A DNA stretch of 17,539 nucleotides from an uncultured Blautia sp. (GTDB lineage Bacteria; Bacillota; Clostridia; Lachnospirales; Lachnospiraceae), in assembly GCA_900765525.1 (NCBI GenBank), contig CAAFRY010000259.1, positions 1 through 17,539 of the forward strand, read 5' to 3'. A model generated the notes under the pieces. It was not told the DNA's origin. It saw nothing but the letters and a program-made list of their open reading frames with translations, and searched no databases. This document shows positions 1 to 6,049 of the stretch, in pieces (position 1 is the stretch's first letter; each line of letters starts with the position of its first letter). The position numbers and the translations under genes were made by a program.

Positions 1-79
1 AGAAAAATAATAGAAAAAAACTATCACAATGCTATCTGAAATTATAACTATAGTACCAAAGGAAAAGGTGGAATTAAAA

Positions 80-1003
80 ATGCTTCTGACAGCTCCTGAA
101 GAATTGTGCGTCAATGATATTATGTGTGAGACTAAGGCTCACGGGACCAGTTCCTTCCGGTTCCAGGCTTATAGAAATGAATCCAGGGAAAGACCGGTAA
201 GAGGAGAGGGCTGGCACTGGCATCCCGAGGCGGAATTCCTCTGTGTTTTGGAAGGAAAGGTTCGATTTGGTATTAACGAAGAGAGATTTGAACTGGGGGC
301 AGGGGATGCTGCTTTTATCAATTGCGGTGCCCTGCACATGGCGGGAATTATTTCCCAGGAATATGTGGGAAGTTCGGTTTCTCTGGTTTTTGCACCTGAA
401 TTCCTGGCAGAGGACAGGCAGAGCCTTCTGTATAATAAGTATATTAAGCCAGTGGCAGAAGACCAGCTGTTTAAGGGCTGTGTTTTTCGTAAAGACCAAG
501 GCAGTCCCTGGAAAGAAGAGATTCTTGGCGCTCTTGAAAAAGTGTGTCAATACTGTCAGGAAGAAGACTGGCTCTGCCAGCTCAAGGTGCGGAATGAACT
601 GAGCAGAGCCTGGGGAATTCTGGCAGAATACAAGGGACAGGAGAAGGGGCTGTATGCTGGAGGAGAAGGGAACCGGAAACTGGAACAGCGGGTAAAACAA
701 ATCTTAGATTATATGCAGGCTCACTATGCAGAGCCCATTACGGTTGAGGATATTTCCAAAAATGTGAACCTGAGCCGTACAGAATGTTTCCGCTGTTTTC
801 ATAAAATTACCGGAGCAAGCCCTTTGGAATATTTAAATCTTTACAGAATCAGACAGGCAGCCTTTAAATTGAGAAACACAGACCAAACTGTAACAGAAAT
901 CTGTATTGGCAGTGGGTTCAGCCATCCCAGCTACTTTGGGAAGAAATTCCGGCAGATTTACGGTGTATCTCCGGCAGGGTACCGGAAGATGGGGGAGAAA
1001 TAA
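80..1003 (+). CDS. AraC-family transcriptional regulator with N-terminal cupin
   Basis: A 307-residue cytoplasmic DNA-binding regulator. The N-terminal part holds a cupin-type sensor (His-rich WHWHPEAEF, then GAGDAAFINCGALH), which in this family binds a small effector, often a sugar or related metabolite. The last ~100 residues are a double helix-turn-helix AraC domain (ITVEDISKNVNLSRTECFR, then VTEICIGSGFSHPSYFGKKF and a GVSPAGYRK ending), typical of the family. An upstream in-frame ATG at 29 exists, but only the ATG at 80 follows a ribosome site (AAGGTGG, about 66-72), so 80 is chosen. No effector or target gene can be named: the gene to the left lies outside the window, and the pst operon to the right has its own PhoP-type control. 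A terminator hairpin separates it from pstS, so it is probably not part of that operon. Family assignment is firm; specificity is unknown. Confidence 0.9.
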   Translation: MLLTAPEELCVNDIMCETKAHGTSSFRFQAYRNESRERPVRGEGWHWHPEAEFLCVLEGKVRFGINEERFELGAGDAAFINCGALHMAGIISQEYVGSSVSLVFAPEFLAEDRQSLLYNKYIKPVAEDQLFKGCVFRKDQGSPWKEEILGALEKVCQYCQEEDWLCQLKVRNELSRAWGILAEYKGQEKGLYAGGEGNRKLEQRVKQILDYMQAHYAEPITVEDISKNVNLSRTECFRCFHKITGASPLEYLNLYRIRQAAFKLRNTDQTVTEICIGSGFSHPSYFGKKFRQIYGVSPAGYRKMGEK

Positions 1004-1024
1004 GGGATAATATGATAAGTAAAG

Positions 1025-1046
1025 TTTGTAAAATGATTTGTAAAAT
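1025..1046 (-). promoter_or_regulatory. Two minus-oriented PHO-box-like repeats
   Basis: A 12-bp tandem repeat, TTTGTAAAAT plus two bases, occurs at 1025-1036 and 1037-1048. Read on the minus strand each copy gives ATTTTACAAA, the same 10-mer found twice in plus orientation at 1133-1142 and 1167-1176 in front of pstS. The hexamer inside (TTTACA) matches the Firmicutes PhoP repeat pattern TT(A/T/C)ACA. The copies lie just after the AraC-family stop codon and on the far side of the terminator from pstS. Binding is inferred. Confidence 0.45.
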
Positions 1047-1093
1047 CCCTCTCTCTTCCATAATCATTACAATTTAACATAACCACAGGGTAT

Positions 1094-1136
1094 GTCCCCG
1101 TTTTTACAATATGGTAAAAGCGGGGATTTTGTATTT
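1094..1136 (+). terminator. Intrinsic terminator after the AraC-family gene
   Basis: A 12-bp stem (CCCCGTTTTTAC at 1096-1107 with GTAAAAGCGGGG at 1114-1125, one G-U pair) closes a 6-nt loop and is followed by a T-rich run, ATTTTGTATTTT. It ends transcription coming from the AraC-family gene ahead of the pst promoter. Its T tail overlaps the first PHO-box-like repeat, and the left arm itself contains a TTTACA, so the hairpin and the binding array share bases. Confidence 0.75.
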
Positions 1137-1177
1137 TACAAAGATTTAACAGATTCATGATTGGTGATTTTACAAAG
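1133..1177 (+). promoter_or_regulatory. PHO-box-like array upstream of pstS
   Basis: The hexamers TTTACA (1135-1140), TTAACA (1146-1151, exactly 11 bp further) and TTTACA (1169-1174, two turns further with one base extra) lie just before a -10-like element. The 11-mer ATTTTACAAAG is repeated exactly at 1133-1143 and 1167-1177. In Firmicutes, phosphorylated PhoP binds direct TT(A/T/C)ACA repeats about 11 bp apart in this position to activate pst. The box expected near 1157 is degenerate. The operon encodes its own PhoP-PhoR pair, so autoregulation is the natural reading. Confidence 0.65.
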
Positions 1178-1183
1178 CTTCTA

Positions 1184-1189
1184 TATAGT
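1184..1189 (+). promoter_or_regulatory. Probable -10 element of the pst operon
   Basis: TATAGT sits 10 bp after the last PHO-box-like repeat and about 60 nt before the pstS start. The hexamer 17 bp upstream (TTGGTG, 1161-1166) is a poor -35, which fits an activator-dependent promoter. Transcription would begin near 1196. Confidence 0.45.
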
Positions 1190-1248
1190 AGGTCTTGTCA
1201 AAAGGACATGGAAAGAAAGTAAATCATTTATTAAAGGAGTATAAAATC

Positions 1249-2181
1249 ATGAAGAAGAAAGTATTTGCAGCAATGTTAACAGGTTTAATGGTATTAGGTA
1301 TGGCAGCGTGCGGCGGAAACAACAGCAATTCAGAAAGCGGCGCAGCTTCTGACACTGCAGCAGAGTCAGGAGATTCTGCAGATGCTTCCGCACCTTCCGG
1401 TACAATTTCCGTAATCTCTCGTGAAGACGGTTCCGGAACAAGAGGAGCATTTATTGAATTATTTGGTATTGAGGAAGAAAACGCAGACGGAGAGAAAGTT
1501 GACAATACTACGGCAGACGCTCAGGTTACCAACAATACTTCTGTTATGATGACAAATGTTTCCCAGGACCCTCAGGCTATTGGCTATATTTCTCTGGGTT
1601 CTCTGGATGACAGCATGGTAAAAGCTTTAAAGGTTGACGGAGTAGAGGCTTCCGCAGAGAATGTAAAGAACGGTACATATAAAGTATCCCGTCCTTTCAA
1701 TATTGCCACTACCGAAGATGTCAGCGACGTGGCTCAGGATTTTATTGACTATATCATGAGTGCAGAGGGCCAGGCCATCGTAGAAGAAGCGGGATGCATT
1801 ACCGTTAATGAAGAGGCAGAAGCTTACGCCGGAACCAAGCCGGAAGGCAAGGTAGTTGTTGCAGGCTCTTCTTCTGTAACACCTGTTATGGAGAAGCTGA
1901 AAGAAGGATATGAAGCCATAAATACAGGGGCTGAAATCGAGATTCAGCAGAGTGATTCTACTACAGGTATGGAATCTGCTATCAGCGGTGTATGTGACAT
2001 CGGAATGGCATCCAGAGCCCTGAAAGATTCCGAAACATCTGAAGGCCTGGTAGGCCAGGAGATTGCTCTGGACGGTATTGCAGTAATCGTGAATAAAGGC
2101 AATGCTTTAGAGGATATTACCTCTGACCAGGTAAAACAGATTTACACTGGTGAAGTTACTAACTGGGAAGACCTTCAGTAA
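1249..2181 (+). CDS. pstS: Phosphate ABC transporter substrate-binding lipoprotein PstS (halves permuted)
   Basis: A 310-residue lipoprotein that captures inorganic phosphate outside the membrane and delivers it to PstC/PstA. A lysine-rich start, hydrophobic stretch and lipobox MAAC place the lipidated Cys at 21, followed by a Ser/Gly/Asp-rich linker to about 50. The binding motifs are present but in unusual order. The part normally in the C-terminal half comes first (SREDGSGTRGAF at 57-68, IGYISLGSLD at 111-120, FIDYIMSAEGQAI about 165-177). The normal N-terminal half comes second (AGSSSVTP at 205-212, QQSDSTTG at 233-240, CDIGMASRAL at 249-258, ending IYTGEVTNW). The polypeptide ends exactly where canonical PstS would run into the SGT loop. 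The start at 1249 has AAAGGAG at 1233-1239; an in-frame TTG at 1195 lacks a ribosome site and would spoil the signal peptide. First gene of the pst-pho operon. Confidence 0.93.
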   Translation: MKKKVFAAMLTGLMVLGMAACGGNNSNSESGAASDTAAESGDSADASAPSGTISVISREDGSGTRGAFIELFGIEEENADGEKVDNTTADAQVTNNTSVMMTNVSQDPQAIGYISLGSLDDSMVKALKVDGVEASAENVKNGTYKVSRPFNIATTEDVSDVAQDFIDYIMSAEGQAIVEEAGCITVNEEAEAYAGTKPEGKVVVAGSSSVTPVMEKLKEGYEAINTGAEIEIQQSDSTTGMESAISGVCDIGMASRALKDSETSEGLVGQEIALDGIAVIVNKGNALEDITSDQVKQIYTGEVTNWEDLQ

Positions 2182-2205
2182 TCAGAAAAATAGGAGCAAG
2201 GTACC

Positions 2206-3078
2206 ATGAAAGACATAAAAGAGAGTATTATGAAGTATGTGTTTCTCCTGTGCGCCTGCGCTTCCATTCTGGCAGTAGTTTTAATATGTGCATTCCTGTT
2301 CGCCAATGGCATTCCCGCCATTGGCGAAATCGGGGTTTTTAACTTTTTGCTGGGAGAGACATGGAAGCCGGGAAATGACATTTACGGAATCCTTCCTTTT
2401 ATTTTGGGAAGTATCTATGTAACCGCAGGAGCTATTATCATCGGAGTTCCGGTTGGACTTCTCACTGCTATTTTTATGGCAAGATTCTGCCCTAAGAAAA
2501 TATACCGATTCTTGAAGCCTGCAGTTGACCTGCTGGCAGGTATTCCTTCTGTAGTATACGGATTTTTCGGTATGGTAGTGATGGTTCCCTTTGTCCGTGA
2601 CTTCTTCGGCAGAACTCTGGGTTTTGGAGGAAACGGCTCTAGTATGTTTACAGCCTCTGTTATGCTGGGAATCATGATTCTGCCTACGATTATCAGTGTA
2701 GGAGAGTCATCTATCCGTGCTGTACCGGACAGTTATTATGAAGGCTCCCTGGCTTTGGGGGCAACCCATGAAAGAAGCGTATTCTGCACCATAGTCCCGG
2801 CTGCCAAGTCTGGTATTATGGCAGGAGTTATCCTGGGAATCGGAAGAGCCATCGGTGAGACCATGGCGGTTATCATGATTGCAGGAAATCAGCCCAGAAT
2901 GCCAAAGGGAATTTTCGAGGGTGTGCGTACCTTGACTTCTAACATTGTTATGGAAATGGGATATGCCACAGATTTACACAGAGAAGCTTTAATTGCCACA
3001 GCAGTGGTGTTGTTCGTATTTATTTTACTGATTAACCTGTCATTTTCACTGGTAAAGAGGAGGGGAGCAAATGGATGA
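2206..3078 (+). CDS. pstC: Phosphate ABC transporter permease PstC
   Basis: A 290-residue inner-membrane permease forming half of the phosphate channel with PstA. About six membrane segments are visible: residues ~9-33, ~60-88, ~97-130, ~140-165, ~190-225 and a last one near 262-285. The cytoplasmic coupling loop EGSLALGATHERSVFCTIVP, which docks on the PstB ATPase, is clear, as are the family hallmarks LLAGIPSVVYGFFG and GIGRAIGETMAV. Length matches the family. AGGAG at 2192-2196 serves the ATG at 2206, 24 nt after pstS. The stop codon lies inside the start of pstA (8-nt overlap), suggesting translational coupling. A perfect stem-loop lies inside the coding sequence near its 5' end (separate entry). 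Confidence 0.95.
   Translation: MKDIKESIMKYVFLLCACASILAVVLICAFLFANGIPAIGEIGVFNFLLGETWKPGNDIYGILPFILGSIYVTAGAIIIGVPVGLLTAIFMARFCPKKIYRFLKPAVDLLAGIPSVVYGFFGMVVMVPFVRDFFGRTLGFGGNGSSMFTASVMLGIMILPTIISVGESSIRAVPDSYYEGSLALGATHERSVFCTIVPAAKSGIMAGVILGIGRAIGETMAVIMIAGNQPRMPKGIFEGVRTLTSNIVMEMGYATDLHREALIATAVVLFVFILLINLSFSLVKRRGANG
2299..2328 (+). repeat. Perfect 12-bp stem-loop within the 5' coding region of pstC
   Basis: TTCGCCAATGGC (2299-2310) and GCCATTGGCGAA (2317-2328) are perfect inverted copies around the 6-nt loop ATTCCC. The structure begins 93 nt into pstC. A run of T comes 7 nt later (2336-2340), with a second T5 three bases beyond. The encoded residues (FANGIPAIGE) match the conserved PstC motif, so some of the bases are constrained by protein. 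It may act as a partial attenuator or as a 3' end protecting a pstS-only mRNA; this is inference. Confidence 0.6.
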
Positions 3079-3949
3079 GGCAATCAGACCTATCAATGTA
3101 CAAAACACCAAACAGAAAATGAAAGCGTATTCCAGCAATCCAGGCTCCTTTGTACTGGCCCTGCTGGTAGGCCTTGCTGCCCTGCTTACCTTTCTGACCT
3201 TGGTTTTTATTATCGGATATATTTTGGTTATGGGAATTCCCAACCTGAGTCTGGATTTGTTCCAGTTGGAGTATAATTCAGAGAACGTCTCCATGCTTCC
3301 GTCCATTATCAACACCATAGCCATGACTCTTCTTTCCTTGGTTATTGCCGGTCCGCTGGGAATTCTGGCCGCAGTATATCTGGTAGAGTACGCTAAGAAG
3401 GGAAATAAGCTGGTGTCTGTGGTCCGTGTTACGGCTGAGACTCTTACAGGAATTCCTTCCATTGTATACGGACTTTTCGGTATGCTGTTCTTTGTAACTA
3501 CACTGAAATGGGGATATTCCATGTTGGCGGGAGCTTTTACCCTGGCTATCATGGTGCTGCCTGTAATCATGCGTACCACGGAAGAGGCCCTGCTGTCAGT
3601 GCCGGATATGTATAGGGAGGCCAGCTTCGGCTTAGGTGCAGGCAGACTTCGTACTATTTTTGTTGTTATTCTTCCTTCTGCAGTGCCGGGAATTCTCTCC
3701 GGAGTTATACTGGCTATCGGCCGTATCGTGGGAGAAACAGCGGCTCTTATGTATACGGCAGGAACTGTGGCAGAAATGCCAAAAAGCGTAATGTCTTCTG
3801 CCAGAACCCTTTCCGTTCATATGTATACCCTGGCCAGTGAAGGTCTTCACATTAACCAGGCTTATGCAACGGCAGTGGTACTGCTTTTGGTGGTGCTGCT
3901 GATTAACTGGGTATCCGGAAGAATTGCCCGCAAGATAAAGAAAGGATAA
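3071..3949 (+). CDS. pstA: Phosphate ABC transporter permease PstA
   Basis: A 292-residue membrane permease, partner of PstC in the high-affinity phosphate channel. It shows a ~25-residue cytoplasmic head, a first membrane segment near 27-54, then TIAMTLLSLVIAGPLGILAAVYLVEY, the family hallmark ETLTGIPSIVYGLFGML, a coupling loop EASFGLGAGRLRTIFVVILP, and IGRIVGETAALMYTAG. A final membrane segment near 264-282 is followed by a basic tail RIARKIKKG. The ATG at 3071 is preceded by GGGGAG at 3062-3067 and lies 8 nt inside pstC. A 9-nt gap leads to pstB. It resembles PstC across the permease core, as expected for this paralogous pair, but PstA is identified by position and by its closer match to PstA-type sequence. 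Confidence 0.95.
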   Translation: MDEAIRPINVQNTKQKMKAYSSNPGSFVLALLVGLAALLTFLTLVFIIGYILVMGIPNLSLDLFQLEYNSENVSMLPSIINTIAMTLLSLVIAGPLGILAAVYLVEYAKKGNKLVSVVRVTAETLTGIPSIVYGLFGMLFFVTTLKWGYSMLAGAFTLAIMVLPVIMRTTEEALLSVPDMYREASFGLGAGRLRTIFVVILPSAVPGILSGVILAIGRIVGETAALMYTAGTVAEMPKSVMSSARTLSVHMYTLASEGLHINQAYATAVVLLLVVLLINWVSGRIARKIKKG

Positions 3950-3958
3950 AAAAGAGAC

Positions 3959-4714
3959 ATGAGTAAGTTTTCTATCTCCAATTTAGATTTGTACTATGAT
4001 AATGGTGCCTTTAAGGCATTGAAAAATATCAACCTGGAGATTCCCGCCAACCAGATTACCGCCTTTATCGGGCCTTCCGGCTGTGGAAAATCCACCCTAT
4101 TAAAATCTCTGAACCGTATGAATGACTTAGTAGAAGGCTGCAAGATTACAGGACAGGTGCTTTTGGACGGCGATGATATTTATGGAGGAATGAATGTAAA
4201 TCTTCTGAGAAAAAGAGTAGGTATGGTGTTTCAGAAGCCAAATCCCTTCCCTATGAGCATTTATGACAATATTGCTTACGGCCCCAGAACCCACGGTATC
4301 CGTTCCAAGGTAAAGCTGGATGATATTGTAGAGCGTTCTCTGAGAAACGCAGCTATTTGGGATGAGGTAAAGGACAGATTGAAATTAAGCGCCTTGGGTA
4401 TGTCTGGCGGACAGCAGCAGCGTCTGTGTATTGCCAGGGCTCTGGCTGTGGAGCCGGAGGTGCTGCTGATGGATGAGCCTACTTCAGCCCTGGACCCTAT
4501 CTCCACATCTAAAATCGAAGAGCTGGCAGTGGAGCTGAAAAAGAATTATACCATTGTAATGGTTACCCATAATATGCAGCAGGCTGCCAGAATTTCCGAT
4601 AAAACAGCATTTTTCCTGCTGGGAGAGGTGATTGAGTATGGGGAAACAGAGCAGATTTTCTCTATGCCAGAGAATAAGAAGACAGAAGAATATATTACAG
4701 GGAGGTTCGGCTGA
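3959..4714 (+). CDS. pstB: Phosphate ABC transporter ATP-binding protein PstB
   Basis: A 251-residue cytoplasmic ATPase that powers phosphate import through PstC/PstA. All ABC motifs are present: Walker A GPSGCGKS (38-45), Q-loop Gln92 in VFQKPNPFP, signature MSGGQQQRL (148-156), Walker B VLLMDEP (168-174, catalytic Glu173), D-loop SALD (176-179) and switch His204 in MVTHNMQQA. The [18 protein letters not shown] segment is characteristic of PstB rather than other ABC ATPases. The signature reads MSGGQ where LSGGQ is commoner, a mild change. The ribosome site is weak and a little distant (AAAGGA at 3941-3946). The stop codon overlaps the phoU start by one base (TGATG). Confidence 0.97.
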   Translation: MSKFSISNLDLYYDNGAFKALKNINLEIPANQITAFIGPSGCGKSTLLKSLNRMNDLVEGCKITGQVLLDGDDIYGGMNVNLLRKRVGMVFQKPNPFPMSIYDNIAYGPRTHGIRSKVKLDDIVERSLRNAAIWDEVKDRLKLSALGMSGGQQQRLCIARALAVEPEVLLMDEPTSALDPISTSKIEELAVELKKNYTIVMVTHNMQQAARISDKTAFFLLGEVIEYGETEQIFSMPENKKTEEYITGRFG

Positions 4715-5367
4715 TGAGGAAAAGATTCGACCAGCAGCTTGAGGAATTGAATTTAGAGCTGATAAAGATGGGGTCTCTCTGCGAGCGGGGAATCCGTAAG
4801 GCAGTAGACCTTTTAATGAAAGATGAAGGCAGTACCTTAAAGGATGTAAACATCATTGAAGAGGAAATCAATCAGAAGGAGAGAGATATTGAATCTCTTT
4901 GTATGAAGCTTTTGCTCCAGCAGCAGCCGGTAGCCAGGGATTTGAGAAATATTTCCTCTGCCTTGAAAATGATTTCTGATATGGAGAGAATCGGAGACCA
5001 GGCCCAGGATATTGCAGGCATGGCTAAATTCGTTCAGGTAAAAGAAATTGCACACAAAATGCACATTGGAGAGATGGCTGAGGCCACCATTAAAATGGTA
5101 ACCCAGAGCATTGATTCTTTCGTGAAAAAAGATTTACAGGCAGCCCAGGCCGTAGTAGAATATGATGACGTGGTTGACAGCCTGTTTTTGAAGGTAAAGA
5201 ATGAACTTCCCCGTCTGGTGGAAAAAGACGCACAGAATGCGGAATATTATATTGACTTGATTATGATTGCAAAATACTTTGAGCGCATCGGAGACCACGC
5301 AGAGAATATTGCCCAGTGGGTAGAATACTCTATTACAGGTGTGCATGAGGACTTTAGACAGGAGTAG
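4714..5367 (+). CDS. phoU: Phosphate signalling complex protein PhoU
   Basis: A 217-residue, all-helical cytoplasmic regulator. In the known family it links the state of the Pst transporter to the sensor kinase PhoR, damping the Pho response when phosphate is plentiful, and binds metal ions through acidic helix motifs. Two PhoU repeats are visible, each carrying the ERIGD signature: ERIGDQAQDI at 91-100 and ERIGDHAENI at 190-199. GGGAGG (4700-4705) precedes the ATG, which shares one base with the pstB stop codon. Its position between pstB and phoP/phoR is the usual operon logic for a transporter-to-kinase coupler. Length is normal and nothing is missing. Confidence 0.95.
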   Translation: MRKRFDQQLEELNLELIKMGSLCERGIRKAVDLLMKDEGSTLKDVNIIEEEINQKERDIESLCMKLLLQQQPVARDLRNISSALKMISDMERIGDQAQDIAGMAKFVQVKEIAHKMHIGEMAEATIKMVTQSIDSFVKKDLQAAQAVVEYDDVVDSLFLKVKNELPRLVEKDAQNAEYYIDLIMIAKYFERIGDHAENIAQWVEYSITGVHEDFRQE

Positions 5368-5371
5368 GGAA

Positions 5372-6049
5372 ATGATTTATTTAGTAGAAGACGACGAGAG
5401 CATCCGGGAGCTGGTGGTGTATACGCTGAATAGTCAGGGTATGGAGGCCGAAGGCTTCGGCACTCCTTCTGATTTTTGGAAGGCTCTGGAGGAACGGGTA
5501 CCTGACCTGGTGCTTCTTGACATTATGCTTCCCCAGGAGGACGGTCTGGAAATTCTCAAAAAGCTAAGGCAAAGAGGCGATACCAGAGAGCTTCCCATTG
5601 CCATGCTGACAGCCAAAGGCAGTGAATATGATACGGTGCGGGGCCTGGACAGCGGGGCAGATGATTATATTCCCAAGCCTTTCCGTATGATGGAGCTGGT
5701 TTCTAGAATCAAGGCCCTTCTGAGGAGAAGCGGGAAGTCCACTGGTTCGGATATGGAATATACCCTGGACAATCTGTATGTGTCTCAGAAAAAGCATCAG
5801 GTAAAGGTTGACGGAAAAGAGGTTGTGCTTACCCTGAAGGAGTTTGAGCTGTTGCTGCTGCTTTTGTCCAATCCGGGCATTGTGTTTACCAGAGCACAGC
5901 TTCTGGACAAAATCTGGGGCTATCAGTTTGACGGGGAAAGCCGCACGGTTGACGTGCATATCCGGACCCTGAGACAAAAGCTGGGAGAGGCAGGACACTG
6001 TATTGAGACAGTCCGGGGAATGGGATATAAAATAGGAGGGCCATCATGA
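5372..6049 (+). CDS. phoP: OmpR/PhoB-type response regulator (PhoP/PhoB)
   Basis: A 225-residue two-component response regulator expected to activate this operon under phosphate starvation. The receiver domain (1 to ~118) has the acidic pocket Glu6-Asp7-Asp8, phosphoacceptor Asp50 in LVLLDIMLP, Thr80 in AMLTAK and Lys102 in PKPF. The winged-helix DNA-binding domain (~125-223) shows LTLKEFELLLLLLSNPG, VDVHIRTLRQKLG and the ending ETVRGMGYKI. The reading frame extends upstream to a GTG at 5339 inside phoU, but the ATG at 5372 has AGGAG at 5360-5364 and begins the receiver domain correctly (MIYLVEDDES). It overlaps phoR by four bases (ATGA). Pho function is inferred from context; the domain type is certain. 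Confidence 0.93.
   Translation: MIYLVEDDESIRELVVYTLNSQGMEAEGFGTPSDFWKALEERVPDLVLLDIMLPQEDGLEILKKLRQRGDTRELPIAMLTAKGSEYDTVRGLDSGADDYIPKPFRMMELVSRIKALLRRSGKSTGSDMEYTLDNLYVSQKKHQVKVDGKEVVLTLKEFELLLLLLSNPGIVFTRAQLLDKIWGYQFDGESRTVDVHIRTLRQKLGEAGHCIETVRGMGYKIGGPS

Noticed and set aside
43..54. Promoter for the AraC-family gene (TATAAC/TATAGT)
   Set aside because: Neither hexamer has an acceptable -35 at 16-18 bp, and the region is short and AT-rich, so no call is made.
74..700. 208-codon minus-strand frame opposite the AraC-family gene
   Set aside because: Shadow frame; the plus-strand cupin and helix-turn-helix motifs are clear.
1195..1248. In-frame TTG extension of pstS by 18 codons
   Set aside because: No ribosome site before 1195, it coincides with the expected transcription start, and it would put charged residues before a normal signal peptide.
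3046..3579. 177-codon minus-strand frame across pstC/pstA
   Set aside because: Mirror of the permease coding sequence; no domain and no operon context.
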